A DNA stretch of 64,000 nt from Dysgonomonas sp. Marseille-P4361 (lineage in GTDB: Bacteria > Bacteroidota > Bacteroidia > Bacteroidales > Dysgonomonadaceae). The notes under the pieces were generated by a model. It saw only the letters and a list, made by a program, of their open reading frames with translations, had not been told where the DNA came from and searched no databases. The stretch is taken from positions 682,001-746,000 of the forward strand of contig NZ_OPYL01000001.1 in assembly GCF_900343125.1 (NCBI RefSeq), written 5' to 3'. Made by a program: the position numbers and the translations under genes. Positions 19,264 to 28,133 of this stretch are shown here, one piece after another; the first letter of the stretch is position 1, and every line of letters starts with the position of its first letter.

Positions 19264-20724
19264 TCAGCGCTTCCAGAAAGCAGGCATAAATAGAGACAGA
19301 ACTGTGAATAGTTCAAGGCGTCCTGTTAACATAAGAAAACATAAATACCATTTAGCTGCTACAGGAACCTCATTGAAGTGACCGTTATATCCAATATCTC
19401 CTAGTCCCCCCCCGATATTACCCATGCAGGAAATTGCTGCACCAATAGATTCCTCAAATTCAAGACCAATTAATGAGAGGAGAAGAAAGCTTATTACAAG
19501 GATTCCTAAGTAAAGGAACATAAAGGCCAAAACTTTTGTAACAACCTCAATCGATACAACTTGTCCATTCAGACGAACAGGAAGTATTGCGTTGGGATGT
19601 ACTTGGCGTTTAAACTCGTTGATGGTATTTTTGAATAAGACAATAATCCGAACTATTTTCATCCCTCCTGATGTGGATCCGGCACAAGCGCAAAACAACA
19701 TTAATACAGATAGCATGAAAATGTAAAAAGCCCCCCACTCCAGAAAATTTACAGAGGTAAATCCCGTTGTTGTTATAACAGAAACCACATGGAAGAAAGA
19801 TGTTCTAAAGGATGATTCAATATTGCTGAATTCTCCAGAAATAAGTAAAGAAGTGGCTATTACTGTCGCAAAAAGTATACATATAATGGCATACCATCTG
19901 AATTCTTCATCTTTAATAAGTCTACTTGGAACGCCTTTTAGAAGAAAGAATATAAGAGAGAAGTTAACTCCACCTATAAACATAAAGAGGGTGAGAACGT
20001 ATTCTAAATAAGGCGAATTCCAGTATGCTATACTTGCCTGTTTTGTCGAATATCCCCCTGTTGACATCGTTGTAAGTGCATGGCAGGCCGAGTCGAAGGT
20101 ATTCATTGGTCCTAAGCATAAGAGGATGAATAGTATAGCTGTGACGACGATATACATTATCCACAAACGTTTAGCTACTTGGGTTATTCTTGGTCTGAAA
20201 CGTTCGTGTGTAATACCTGTTGCTTCCGCATCGTAGAGAACCGACGCATTACCTCCCAGCATAGGTAAAACAGCTAGAGCAAACACAATAATACCGATAC
20301 CGCCTATCCACTGAGTAATACTTCTCCAGAAGAGCAAGCCTTTAGACATAGAGTCTACATCTGTCAAAATAGTAGCTCCGGTAGTGGTAAATCCGGACAT
20401 TGTCTCAAAGTATGCATTGCTTATATCAGGGATGGCTCCACTAAGATAAAATGGAAGCATTCCGAAGGCGGAAAGAATAACCCAGATGAGAGAGACAGCT
20501 AAGAAACTTTCTCTCTTACCTATTGGTTTTTCGTAATCGTCTGTTCCTATGAGTCTGATCAAAACACCTGAAAGAAAAGTTATAGTTGAGCTGATTAACA
20601 TCGCATCTCCGGCGGCTTCTCTGAAGTAGAACGAAACAACCGTTGCCAGCATCATGAATAAAGATTCGATGATGAGCATAAAGCCGATTGTTTTGAAGAG
20701 AAAACGATAGTTAAAATTACTCAT
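19264..20724 (-). CDS. trkH: TrkH-type potassium transporter, membrane subunit
   Basis: 486 residues. Four pore-loop repeats of the TrkH/KtrB type are visible: ETMSGFTTTGATILTD, HALTTMSTGGYSTK, SVITTTGFTSVNF and AISCMGNIGGGLGDIG. It forms the K+ pore in the inner membrane, gated by TrkA. It follows trkA by 9 bases and is the last gene of a dxs-trkA-trkH run. Confidence 0.93.
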   Translation of the reverse strand: MSNFNYRFLFKTIGFMLIIESLFMMLATVVSFYFREAAGDAMLISSTITFLSGVLIRLIGTDDYEKPIGKRESFLAVSLIWVILSAFGMLPFYLSGAIPDISNAYFETMSGFTTTGATILTDVDSMSKGLLFWRSITQWIGGIGIIVFALAVLPMLGGNASVLYDAEATGITHERFRPRITQVAKRLWIMYIVVTAILFILLCLGPMNTFDSACHALTTMSTGGYSTKQASIAYWNSPYLEYVLTLFMFIGGVNFSLIFFLLKGVPSRLIKDEEFRWYAIICILFATVIATSLLISGEFSNIESSFRTSFFHVVSVITTTGFTSVNFLEWGAFYIFMLSVLMLFCACAGSTSGGMKIVRIIVLFKNTINEFKRQVHPNAILPVRLNGQVVSIEVVTKVLAFMFLYLGILVISFLLLSLIGLEFEESIGAAISCMGNIGGGLGDIGYNGHFNEVPVAAKWYLCFLMLTGRLELFTVLSLFMPAFWKR

Positions 20725-20733
20725 GATCAGGTC

Positions 20734-22071
20734 TTAATTGAAAAGCTTTTCTGCATCTCTAAGGGCATCGTCCAGACAGAATACTACTACGTGGTCGTAT
20801 GGCTCTATCAGGGTGTCTCCCTCTATCAGGATGGGCTCTCCGTTACGTATCAATCCCCCTAAGGTAACATTTTTAGGGAATGTTATCTTTTTTACTTCTT
20901 TCTTTGTTATTATAGAATTTGGTCTAGCTATAATTTCTGCAACATCTGCGTTCGCAATTGTTAGCGACTTAACATTGGATACATCGGCATTTAGAAGATA
21001 ACGATAGATGTTGTTTACGGTAATTAGCTTTTTGTTTATGATGGTCCCTATGTCCATGCTTTCGGCCATAGAGATGTAGTCCATATTTTCTACTTCGGCA
21101 ACAGTCTTTTTGACACCAAATCGTTTAGCTGCCAAGCAAGCTAAAATGTTAGCTTCAGAGTTTCCCGTCACAGCAATGAAAGCATCCATATCCTTGATGC
21201 CCTCTTCCAAAAGGAAGTCTGCATTTCTTCCATCATTATGAAAAACAGTGGCGTTTTTCGGAAGATTCTCCAATAGCTTGTATGATTTTTCTTTGTCAGC
21301 TTCCAGAAGTTTTATCTTGGTATTATCAGGCAGGTATTGGGATGTTCGTATAGCGATACGGCTTCCTCCCATTATCATGACGTTTTTTACATCAAAAATA
21401 AGTTTCCCTGCTAATTTAGGAAGTTCTTCTACATATTCTTTTGTGGTCGTGAAGAACACGATATCATCTGCTAATATTTGATCTTTCCCTGTAGGTATGA
21501 TTGTTATGCTGCGTCTTTTGATTGCTACAATGTGAAATTTCTTATTCGTAGAACCTAAGTCATACAAATACTTATTTACTAGCTCAGCATTGTCTCTGAT
21601 CTTGATTCCGACCAAAATAATAGAGCCTCCGCATAGTTCAATCCATTGTCGTGCCCAGGGACGTTTAAGGGCAGATACGATTTCTTTTGCTGCTAGCATT
21701 TCAGGATAAACCATTGAGCCGATTCCGAGTTTATCGAAAAACTCTTTATTCTTAGGTAGTAGGTATTCGTAATTGTCGATACGAGCAAATGTCCTTTTTG
21801 CCCCCATTTTAGAGGCAAGCATGCATGCGGTTATATTAATAGACTCTTCGGGTGTAACGGCTATGAACAGGTCAGCTTCTTTAGTTCCGATTTCGGTAAG
21901 GTCTCTTAAAGATGTACATGAGCCCACCATTGTTATCATCTCCAAGTTGCTTCTCGAAAAATTTAACTTTTCTTTATCAGGATCCATTAAGATGATATCC
22001 TGATTCTCGGCAGATAATAGTTTTGCCAGGTGAGTTCCAACAGCTCCAGCTCCTGCGATAACTACCTTCAT
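20734..22071 (-). CDS. trkA: Trk system potassium uptake regulatory protein TrkA
   Basis: 445 residues with two tandem RCK units. Each has a Rossmann nucleotide-binding start: VVIAGAGAVGTHLAKLLS at residue 2 and VMIMGGSRIAIRTSQYL in the middle, each followed by a TrkA_C segment. TrkA binds NAD(H)/ATP on the cytoplasmic face and gates TrkH. The downstream trkH confirms the pairing. Confidence 0.93.
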   Translation of the reverse strand: MKVVIAGAGAVGTHLAKLLSAENQDIILMDPDKEKLNFSRSNLEMITMVGSCTSLRDLTEIGTKEADLFIAVTPEESINITACMLASKMGAKRTFARIDNYEYLLPKNKEFFDKLGIGSMVYPEMLAAKEIVSALKRPWARQWIELCGGSIILVGIKIRDNAELVNKYLYDLGSTNKKFHIVAIKRRSITIIPTGKDQILADDIVFFTTTKEYVEELPKLAGKLIFDVKNVMIMGGSRIAIRTSQYLPDNTKIKLLEADKEKSYKLLENLPKNATVFHNDGRNADFLLEEGIKDMDAFIAVTGNSEANILACLAAKRFGVKKTVAEVENMDYISMAESMDIGTIINKKLITVNNIYRYLLNADVSNVKSLTIANADVAEIIARPNSIITKKEVKKITFPKNVTLGGLIRNGEPILIEGDTLIEPYDHVVVFCLDDALRDAEKLFN

Positions 22072-22081
22072 TCTTGGTCTG

Positions 22082-24028
22082 TTAATTTATTATTTTAGTT
22101 TGTTCTGGCTGCTTTATATTTGCATTGTTTAAAACAGCTTGTATTCTTTTGGTTAAACCTTGTATGTCTATTTCACAAAGCCTGTTTAGGTCTTTGATAG
22201 AACCATGAGTGATAAATTCGTCAGGAAGTCCGACTCTGGTAACGTCGATGTCGTTATAGTCTTTCTCTGAGAAATATTCTAAAACAGCACTTCCCAATCC
22301 TCCGGTAATTACCCCATTTTCAACAGTGATAACATGTTTGTAGTTTTTAGCTACTTCATCCAATAATTCTGTATCAATAGGTTTTAGGAATATCATGTCA
22401 TAGTGTGCAATGGAGAATCCCTGCTCTTCGACTATACTGATTGCATCGCGAACCGCATTGCCTATAGGGCCTATAGACAAAACTGCCAGATCTTTCCCTT
22501 CTTTAAGCTTACGCCCTTTTCCTATTTCTAAGGTTTGCATCTCGCATTCCCAATTTACTAAAACTCCTTGTCCTCGAGGATAACGAATAACGAAAGGCCC
22601 TTCGTTGCCATAGGTGGCTGTGTACATCAAATGACGTAAGTAATGCTCATCAAAAGGAGAAGCTATTGTTAGATTAGGCACACAACGCATGTATGCTAGG
22701 TCGAAGGCTCCATGGTGTGTAGGACCATCTTCGCCTACTAGCCCTGCACGATCAAGACATATTATAACATGAAGCTTTTGCAAAGCTACATCGTGTATAA
22801 CCTGATCGTAAGCGCGTTGCATAAAAGATGAATATATATTGCAGAAAGGAAGAAGTCCTTCTTTTGCCAACCCCGCAGAATATGTTACAGCATGTGCTTC
22901 AGCAATGCCTACGTCAAATGCTCTTCCCGGGAATTCTTTCATCATAAAAGACATCGAAGATCCGGTAGGCATAGCTGGTGTTATACCCACTATTCGCTGA
23001 TCTTTTCCTGCAAGCTCTACTAGTGTATGTCCAAATACATCTTGGAACAGTTGTGGTTGATCTTTCGATTTTGTGACAATGCGTTCGCCCGTTTCTTTGT
23101 CAAATTTTCCGGGAGCATGCCATACTGTAGCAGAAACCTCTGCCGGCTTGAAGCCTTTCCCTTTGATTGTGTGGATGTGGAGCATCTTAGGACCTTTCAT
23201 ATCCTTTATGTTTTGAAGAATACGAATAAGACCTTTTAGATCATGTCCATCTACCGGGCCGAAATATCTGATATTAAAACCTTCGAACAGATTCTGTTGC
23301 TTTGTTAATAACGACTTTAAGCTATTGTTGAATCTAAGGATGAAATTCTTCCCTTTGTCCGATATTAAATTGCCTTTCTTAAACTTCTGATATACATCAT
23401 TCCTTACTCTATTGTAGGTAGGGGATGTGGTCATTTTCACCAAATAGTCTCTTATACCACCAACATTGTCATCGATAGCCATATCGTTATCATTCAGAAT
23501 GATGAGCATGTCATTTGGCTGAGAATTGGCATTGTTTAAAGCTTCATACGCTAGTCCTCCGGTCATAGACCCGTCCCCGATAACGGCAACAACACGGCGG
23601 TTCTCTTTCTTAAGAGAAGAAGCTACAGCCATACCCAGAGCTGCAGAAATGGAGTTTGAGGCGTGTCCTGCGATAAAAGCGTCATATTCACTTTCCTCTG
23701 GATTGGGAAATCCTGTGAGACCTCCGAATTGTCTGTTGGTATGAAACTTCTCTTTTCTGCCCGTTAGTATTTTGTGGCTGTATGCCTGATGTCCTACGTC
23801 CCATACGATGCGGTCGTAAGGAGTATCGTATACATAGTGTAGAGCGACGGTAAGTTCTACTGTACCTAAGCTGGATCCGAAGTGTCCCGGATTGCAACTA
23901 AGCTGGTCTATAATGAAGTTGCGTAAATCAGCACAAAGAATCTCTAATTCCTCTATAGATAAGTTTTTGAGGTCTGAGGGATAATTTACTTTATCGAGTA
24001 TGGATATATTATTTTGTTGTTCGCTCAT
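22082..24028 (-). CDS. dxs: 1-deoxy-D-xylulose-5-phosphate synthase
   Basis: 648 residues from the ATG at 24028 (MSEQQNN); the frame is open to 24076 but the added leader has no homology character. Motifs: [21 protein letters not shown], the thiamine-diphosphate site [26 protein letters not shown], and in the transketolase half [20 protein letters not shown]. Makes DXP from pyruvate and glyceraldehyde-3-P, the first step of the MEP isoprenoid pathway. It is 10 bases upstream of trkA; the dxs-trkA-trkH order recurs in Bacteroidales. Confidence 0.96.
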   Translation of the reverse strand: MSEQQNNISILDKVNYPSDLKNLSIEELEILCADLRNFIIDQLSCNPGHFGSSLGTVELTVALHYVYDTPYDRIVWDVGHQAYSHKILTGRKEKFHTNRQFGGLTGFPNPEESEYDAFIAGHASNSISAALGMAVASSLKKENRRVVAVIGDGSMTGGLAYEALNNANSQPNDMLIILNDNDMAIDDNVGGIRDYLVKMTTSPTYNRVRNDVYQKFKKGNLISDKGKNFILRFNNSLKSLLTKQQNLFEGFNIRYFGPVDGHDLKGLIRILQNIKDMKGPKMLHIHTIKGKGFKPAEVSATVWHAPGKFDKETGERIVTKSKDQPQLFQDVFGHTLVELAGKDQRIVGITPAMPTGSSMSFMMKEFPGRAFDVGIAEAHAVTYSAGLAKEGLLPFCNIYSSFMQRAYDQVIHDVALQKLHVIICLDRAGLVGEDGPTHHGAFDLAYMRCVPNLTIASPFDEHYLRHLMYTATYGNEGPFVIRYPRGQGVLVNWECEMQTLEIGKGRKLKEGKDLAVLSIGPIGNAVRDAISIVEEQGFSIAHYDMIFLKPIDTELLDEVAKNYKHVITVENGVITGGLGSAVLEYFSEKDYNDIDVTRVGLPDEFITHGSIKDLNRLCEIDIQGLTKRIQAVLNNANIKQPEQTKIIN

Positions 24029-24180
24029 AACTTTATTGTATAGGAAAAGTCTATTACGTGAGTAATAAACAAACAAATATATAAAACAAAAGCTGTTTTG
24101 AGAACGATATTTTGCTAAAAAAAGAGCTTTAACATAAAGCCAGCTTTTAGAACAGTGTCATTTTGTCTATTATGTTGCTC

Positions 24181-25035
24181 TTACAGTTGCGAATATGGGA
24201 TAGCAAAAGTGTCTCCATGGCTAACATCACCTGTCTCTAATCCTTTCTTTAGCCAGCGAGATCTTTGTGCGGAAGTACCGTGGTTGAAAGAGTCGGGAAC
24301 GGTGTATCCCTGAGATTTCATTTGCAGTCTGTCATCTCCAATCTGAGAAGCTGCATTTAGTCCCTCTTCGATGTCTCCCTCTTCTAGTGAAGCATAGTCT
24401 TTGTTGTCATGATATGCCCATATGCCGGCATAGAAATCGGCCTGTAGTTCTAGGCGGATATTGAGTTGATTGCTCTCTTTTTGACTCATCTTTTGCTGTG
24501 CCTGCTGAACCTTGCTTAATGTGCCTAGTAGATATTGTACATGATGCCCAACCTCGTGAGCAATAACGTAGGCATAAGCAAAGTCTCCTCCTGCATCTAG
24601 TTGAGTTTCCATTTCTTTGAAAAAAGAGAGGTCGATATAGACTGTTTGGTCGGCAGGACAATAGAAGGGACCTGTAGCTGAAGATGCATTTCCGCATCCT
24701 GAATAAGTGGCTCCGCTAAAAAGTACCATTTTAGGAGGAATGTATTTTAATCCTTTTTGCTCAAATATTTTAGTCCATGTTTCTTCAGTTCCTTTTAAGA
24801 CTTGTTTGGCAAATACGGTCATAGCTTCTTCTTCGTCCGTTGGAGTATAAGTCTGTTCTGAAGTTACTCCATTTGCTATCTGTTGAGAAAGGAAACTAGC
24901 AGGGTCTCCTCCCAATACCCAAATGATTATACCTAATATGATTGTTCCTCCAATTCCTAAAGACATTTTCCCGGAAGATCTTTTACCTCGACGATCTTCA
25001 ACATTATCACTCATTTTTCTGCCTCCAAGTCTCAT
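24181..25035 (-). CDS. Neutral zinc metallopeptidase (YpfJ family)
   Basis: 284 residues. A basic cytoplasmic leader is followed by one membrane helix (about 25-42), then an external zinc-peptidase domain. HEVGHHVQ gives the two His ligands (160 and 164) and catalytic Glu161; LELQADFYAGIWA supplies the third ligand region. The cysteines at about 114 and 126 (YSGCGNAS, FYCPADQ) are typical of YpfJ. Physiological substrate unknown. The start could instead be the internal Met8. Confidence 0.88.
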   Translation of the reverse strand: MRLGGRKMSDNVEDRRGKRSSGKMSLGIGGTIILGIIIWVLGGDPASFLSQQIANGVTSEQTYTPTDEEEAMTVFAKQVLKGTEETWTKIFEQKGLKYIPPKMVLFSGATYSGCGNASSATGPFYCPADQTVYIDLSFFKEMETQLDAGGDFAYAYVIAHEVGHHVQYLLGTLSKVQQAQQKMSQKESNQLNIRLELQADFYAGIWAYHDNKDYASLEEGDIEEGLNAASQIGDDRLQMKSQGYTVPDSFNHGTSAQRSRWLKKGLETGDVSHGDTFAIPYSQL

Positions 25036-25110
25036 AGTTTGTATTAATTAAGAATGAATAAATATAAGTTTTTGCAAACGTACAAAGAAATCGAATATGG
25101 AGAATAAAAG

Positions 25111-25146
25111 AAGCGAAATAATTCTACTTAGAGGATTATTTCGCTT
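25111..25146 (-). terminator. Terminator of the phosphotransferase gene
   Basis: AAGCGAAATAAT (25111-25122) and ATTATTTCGCTT (25135-25146) form a perfect 12-bp stem, followed on the minus strand by CTTTTATT. Confidence 0.85.
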
Positions 25147-25169
25147 TGTATTAATGTTGTAGTCCTACC

Positions 25170-26243
25170 TTACTTGGCTAATTTTTCTACCAAGGCTTTC
25201 ATTGTTTCATAATTTTCTTCCATCGAGTCGCAAAGTTTTATTTGAGCCCGAGTGCGAACAAGATTATGATCCTCATATTGAGTTTTATAATAGTTGTCTC
25301 CATCTATGTAATCCATAAGGAAACGTAAAACTTGTTCTACGGTAATATATATAGCCGAAAAAGCCAGGTATTCGATTTCGGATGGACTTAAAAATGCTTT
25401 TGCTTCGGATAGATAGCCTTTGGTAAAGCCTTCGAAAATATTCATTCTGACATAAACCTTGTCCAAATCTTTTTCGTCTTCTTTTCCTGCATTTGTATAA
25501 TAGCGGATGGCATCACCAAAGTCGTTTAGTATGGTGCTGCTTAATACCGTGTCTAAGTCGATGACACAAAGAACTTCTCCTTCTTTGGAGAATAAAATGT
25601 TGTTGATTTTCGTGTCATTATGTGTTACTCGTGTTGGGATTTCGCCTGATTCTACTTTTTCCCACACTTCCATTATCTTATTCCGCCTGTCTTCTACCCA
25701 TTTAATTTCTTCGGCAACAGCAGCTTTTCTGCCCACAGGGTCTTTTCCTAATATCTCGTCCCATTGTTGAAAACGGAATCTCATATCGTGAAATCCAGGA
25801 AGGATATTGGCTAAAGGGTCTTTCATATCAGCCAACATGGCTTGAAATTGACCAATGCCTTTTCCTCCTTGGAAAGCCAATTCTGGAGAATCGGCAGCTT
25901 GGTAAGCGATTGTGTCTTCGATGAATAGACATGCAGCCCAATAATCACCATTCTCGTCCTGATAGCATAGCTTATTGTCAGTAGTAGGAGTTACAGTAAG
26001 CGCTCTTCTTAGAGGGTCTTCCCCTTGAGCTATAATTTTGTTTTTAAGGTGGGTTGTCACTTTTTGGATGTTGTCCATCATGGCAGGAATATCTGTAAAT
26101 ATATTCTTGTTTTTTCTTTGCAAAATATAGTTCGGACTGTTGCCTTCAGTCTCTACAAAGAAAGTGTCATTAATTAACCCATCACCAAAAGGTCTAATTT
26201 CTTTCACAGTACCTTCGAAAGAAAAGTGTTTTCCAATATTCAT
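25170..26243 (-). CDS. Phosphotransferase of the APH / N-acetylhexosamine kinase type
   Basis: 357 residues. N-terminal lobe FGDGLINDTFFVE and YILQRKNKNIF; catalytic loop THNDTKINNILF (His208, Asp210, Asn214) and metal loop VIDLDTV (Asp229, Asp231), intact for the aminoglycoside phosphotransferase/choline kinase fold. Bacteroidetes homologues are often labelled mucin desulfatase or NahK-like sugar kinase. It probably phosphorylates a sugar or amino-sugar; drug resistance is unlikely from context. Single gene with its own terminator. Confidence 0.8.
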   Translation of the reverse strand: MNIGKHFSFEGTVKEIRPFGDGLINDTFFVETEGNSPNYILQRKNKNIFTDIPAMMDNIQKVTTHLKNKIIAQGEDPLRRALTVTPTTDNKLCYQDENGDYWAACLFIEDTIAYQAADSPELAFQGGKGIGQFQAMLADMKDPLANILPGFHDMRFRFQQWDEILGKDPVGRKAAVAEEIKWVEDRRNKIMEVWEKVESGEIPTRVTHNDTKINNILFSKEGEVLCVIDLDTVLSSTILNDFGDAIRYYTNAGKEDEKDLDKVYVRMNIFEGFTKGYLSEAKAFLSPSEIEYLAFSAIYITVEQVLRFLMDYIDGDNYYKTQYEDHNLVRTRAQIKLCDSMEENYETMKALVEKLAK

Positions 26244-26387
26244 CGATAGAAATTTTTAAAGATTATACTAATAGATCAAAAGTAGATAAATCATTTTAAA
26301 GAGTCTAGCTTTTCCGAATAAATAATTTTTTTGCGTTTTTTTACACACTTGTTTGTTTTTATAATTGCTGAGTTTTGTTTCAATTTC

Positions 26388-26451
26388 TAATTTTTTCTAA
26401 AAAAACACATTGCACAGAATGCTTGTGAGATTGTTTTTTTAGAAAAAATTA
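26388..26451. repeat. 20-bp perfect inverted repeat upstream of tRNA-Lys
   Basis: The arms 26388-26407 and 26432-26451 are perfect reverse complements (TAATTTTTTCTAAAAAAACA and its complement) around a 24-base spacer. It lies between the kinase gene start (26243) and the tRNA promoter (26480), so it is not the terminator of a neighbouring gene. Function unknown: possibly a protein-binding site, a MITE remnant or the end of a small RNA. Confidence 0.6.
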
Positions 26452-26479
26452 AATTTTTGTCATTTTTTTTGCTCCTAAA

Positions 26480-26510
26480 TTTGGAAACTAAAATTTTTCA
26501 ATTACCTTTG
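26480..26510 (+). promoter_or_regulatory. Consensus promoter for tRNA-Lys
   Basis: TTTG (26480-26483), 19 bases, then TACCTTTG (26503-26510): a full match to the Bacteroidetes housekeeping promoter. The tRNA begins 26 bases downstream. Confidence 0.8.
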
Positions 26511-26536
26511 CACTCGCTTTGATAAAGCAACAAGGA

Positions 26537-26609
26537 GATTCCGTAGCTCAGCAGGTAGAGCACATCACTTTTAATGATGGGGTCCTGGGTTCGAGCCCCA
26601 GCGGGATCA
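26537..26609 (+). tRNA. tRNA-Lys (anticodon UUU)
   Basis: A full cloverleaf can be drawn. Acceptor GATTCCG pairs with CGGGATC (one G-U), the D-arm is TAGCTCAGCAGGTAGAGC, the anticodon stem CATCA/TGATG carries loop CTTTTAA (anticodon TTT), and the T-arm is CTGGG-TTCGAGC-CCCAG. The 3' CCA is not encoded. The 3' end is the integration site of the downstream element. Confidence 0.97.
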
Positions 26610-26613
26610 CGAA
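26592..26613 (+). repeat. Left attachment site (attL) within the tRNA-Lys 3' end
   Basis: The T-arm 3' half and acceptor (GAGCCCCAGCGGGATCACGAA) recur at 42079-42099 as GAGTCCCAGCAGGATCACGAA, with two differences. The exact shared core GGATCACGAA covers the tRNA's 3' end plus flank. Insertion at this point keeps the tRNA intact on the left side. Confidence 0.75.
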
Positions 26614-26620
26614 GCAAATT

Positions 26621-26657
26621 AGCTAAGTAACTAGATAACAGTTATTTAGCTTTTTTG
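26621..26657 (+). terminator. Terminator downstream of tRNA-Lys (element-borne)
   Basis: AGCTAAGTAACT (26621-26632) pairs with AGTTATTTAGCT (26640-26651), 12 bp with one G-U, followed by TTTTTG. It lies just inside the element, so the insertion appears to supply the tRNA with a replacement terminator. Confidence 0.8.
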
Positions 26658-26667
26658 TTTTTAATGA

Positions 26668-26690
26668 TTTGTGGCTGTATTTGTGGCTGT
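26668..26690 (+). repeat. Left arm-type repeats (two copies of TTTGTGGCTGT)
   Basis: TTTGTGGCTGT at 26668-26678 and again at 26680-26690, 12-base period, about 60 bases inside the left end. The same word occurs near the integrase at the right end (41955-41965, with a variant at 41944). Probable integrase arm-binding sites. Confidence 0.6.
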
Positions 26691-27020
26691 TATGGCTTTA
26701 AATGGATTTTTGTTAAGTCAAAAGTAAGCACAAACGCACTATGAGTAGAGAATATAATAAGTACACTTACTATCTCTAAAGTAGTTTCAATCACAACTAT
26801 ATAGTTTTTCGTGCTAACTCTGATGCCAAAAATGATTAAATGAGCGTTTTTGCAGATTTTGAGACGAATACATCCTCTCTAGGCTTATATCTCTATTTTC
26901 CTATACCCTTATATCAAAAAAACAAAGAAAGCGTCTTAAATCGCTTTAAAATGCCTCATATCAAAAAAACCGCCTAAACTTAATTAGACGGCTATAATTA
27001 TTCAGTTATTATTATTTAGA
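26691..27020. other. Left-end non-coding stretch of the element
   Basis: About 330 bases without a convincing gene. AT-rich, with short repeats (CATATCAAAAAAACCGCC-like words near 26910-26975) but no clear promoter. A hairpin-like AGTTATTATTATTTAGATTATTTATTTG stretch precedes the minus-strand gene end. Confidence 0.4.
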
Positions 27021-27284
27021 TTATTTATTTGTTATTACTGCACCGCCAAAGAACGGCATATCTGGGTGTTTCTGCTTCCATTCGTTGATAAGGTCTAACC
27101 CTTCGTCAGTGCCTAAGAACTCTTCAAAAGAGCCTGCAATGCCTAAGGCTCGCACCATATCATCTGCATTGATGCGAATTTCGCCGGTAAGTTTGTTTTT
27201 TATGAACGTTACTGGATGCCCTTCGAAATGTGAGGTGTAATACTCGTTTATCCAGTCCTCTGAGTTTTTTGTTAAATCTGCCAT
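27021..27284 (-). CDS. 87-residue element protein, antirepressor-like N-terminus (tentative)
   Basis: 87 residues, acidic. The stretch VTFIKNKLTGEIRINADDMVRALGIAGSFEEFL resembles the start of Bro-N/KilA-N-type phage antirepressors, where a protein states the presence of a gene-control domain (FNAKDVCEALG-like pattern). The rest is not recognised. It begins 1 base after the stop of the upstream 59-residue gene, so it belongs to a three-gene minus-strand run facing away from the XRE repressor. The resemblance is by eye only. Confidence 0.5.
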   Translation of the reverse strand: MADLTKNSEDWINEYYTSHFEGHPVTFIKNKLTGEIRINADDMVRALGIAGSFEEFLGTDEGLDLINEWKQKHPDMPFFGGAVITNK

Positions 27285-27285
27285 G

Positions 27286-27465
27286 TTATTTAGTTGTTAT
27301 TTCATAAGTTGAATACTCGTACACGCTACCGATCTCTAGTATATTCGATACATCGTACGTATGTGCTACAGTTGCCTCTTTAATATCACTCAATTCGATA
27401 CCTAATATTTTTGCTATTTGCGAACGTGTTAGATTCTTATTTTTTGCTGTAAATTTCTGTTCCAT
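27286..27465 (-). CDS. 59-residue helix-turn-helix-like element protein
   Basis: Encodes 59 residues beginning MEQKFTAKNKNLTRSQIAKILG; NLTRSQIAKILGIELSDI reads as a short helix-turn-helix, followed by a beta-like tail ending SVYEYSTYEITTK. The stop is 1 base before the next gene and 2 bases separate it from the upstream 53-residue gene, indicating an operon. Function unknown; a small regulator is plausible. Confidence 0.5.
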   Translation of the reverse strand: MEQKFTAKNKNLTRSQIAKILGIELSDIKEATVAHTYDVSNILEIGSVYEYSTYEITTK

Positions 27466-27467
27466 AA

Positions 27468-27629
27468 TTATTTAATTTTAAAGTGTTTATTGATTAATCT
27501 ACTCGCATTGTATAGGTTAGCTCCGATAAAGCCGTAATATAGCAGCATAGTGCTGACCAATTCGCCTGTGTACTCTGCTGTCATTAACAGTAAGCACAGC
27601 ATAAAATAGATTGCTGATAGTGGTTTCAT
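27468..27629 (-). CDS. 53-residue small membrane protein
   Basis: Encodes 53 residues beginning MKPLSAIYFMLCLLLMTAEY, two hydrophobic helices with a basic C-terminus (NKHFKIK). First gene of the three-gene minus-strand run. The probable promoter is TATATTTG on the minus strand at 27667-27674. No family recognised. Confidence 0.45.
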   Translation of the reverse strand: MKPLSAIYFMLCLLLMTAEYTGELVSTMLLYYGFIGANLYNASRLINKHFKIK

Positions 27630-27666
27630 GTGATTGTTATTTGATCCGTGATGTTAAATAATGCCG

Positions 27667-27674
27667 CAAATATA
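27667..27674 (-). promoter_or_regulatory. -7 promoter box for the divergent three-gene run
   Basis: CAAATATA on the + strand, i.e. TATATTTG on the minus strand, 38 bases before the start at 27629. No good -33 box. Confidence 0.45.
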
Positions 27675-27743
27675 ACACTAGGAGTCACGTCTAACGAATT
27701 TTTCAGTACTTATTTTGACTTATCATGTTATTTTAATCTCAAA

Positions 27744-27799
27744 TTGTGATCCTTCGAGTTAATTATTATATCTTTGCATTGTAACATTATAGATCACAA
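27744..27799 (+). promoter_or_regulatory. Promoter and symmetric operator of the XRE repressor gene
   Basis: A -7 box TATCTTTG (27769-27776) sits between two halves of an inverted repeat, TTGTGATC (27744-27751) and GATCACAA (27792-27799). The second half ends 3 bases before the ATG. This layout suits autorepression by the XRE protein and perhaps control of the divergent genes. Confidence 0.55.
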
Positions 27800-27801
27800 A
27801 T

Positions 27802-28053
27802 ATGAATTATAGAATTAAAGACTTATGTAAGGAAAAAGGAATAACAATCGGGGAATTATCGGATAAGGTAGGAATTGCACGGGAAAGTATAAGCCGTATT
27901 ATCGGAGGTAACAATACCTCAACTGATACCCTCCAAAAGATAGCAACCGCCTTAAATGTACCCATATCGGCTCTATTCGATGAAGCACACCCCAGTAACA
28001 TAATTAAATGTCCTAATTGTGGTACTGAGTTGGAGGTTAAGAAAAAAGAATAA
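27802..28053 (+). CDS. XRE-family repressor with a C-terminal CPNCG knuckle
   Basis: 83 residues. Residues 1-58 form an XRE/cI-type helix-turn-helix (ITIGELSDKVGIARESISRIIGG, then TDTLQKIATALNVPISALF). The tail holds IIKCPNCGTELEVKKKE, half of a zinc ribbon, which may bind metal as a dimer. It is transcribed away from three small element genes, like the control region of a temperate phage or satellite. Probable master repressor of the element. Confidence 0.85.
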   Translation: MNYRIKDLCKEKGITIGELSDKVGIARESISRIIGGNNTSTDTLQKIATALNVPISALFDEAHPSNIIKCPNCGTELEVKKKE

Positions 28054-28133
28054 AAAAATCCAATACTGATATTTTGTATTGGATTATGGTATGGAAAAAA
28101 GTGTTTAGAAAAATTTCATTTTGTTGTTTCTAA

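Noticed and set aside
26388-26451. The inverted repeat as an invertible promoter for tRNA-Lys or the kinase gene.
   Set aside because: The segment between the arms is only 24 bases and has no promoter box, and no invertase gene with an intact frame lies near.
27286-27629. The 53- and 59-residue genes as a toxin-antitoxin pair.
   Set aside because: One is membrane-like and the other HTH-like, but order and motifs match no known pair; the placement opposite a repressor fits a control module better.
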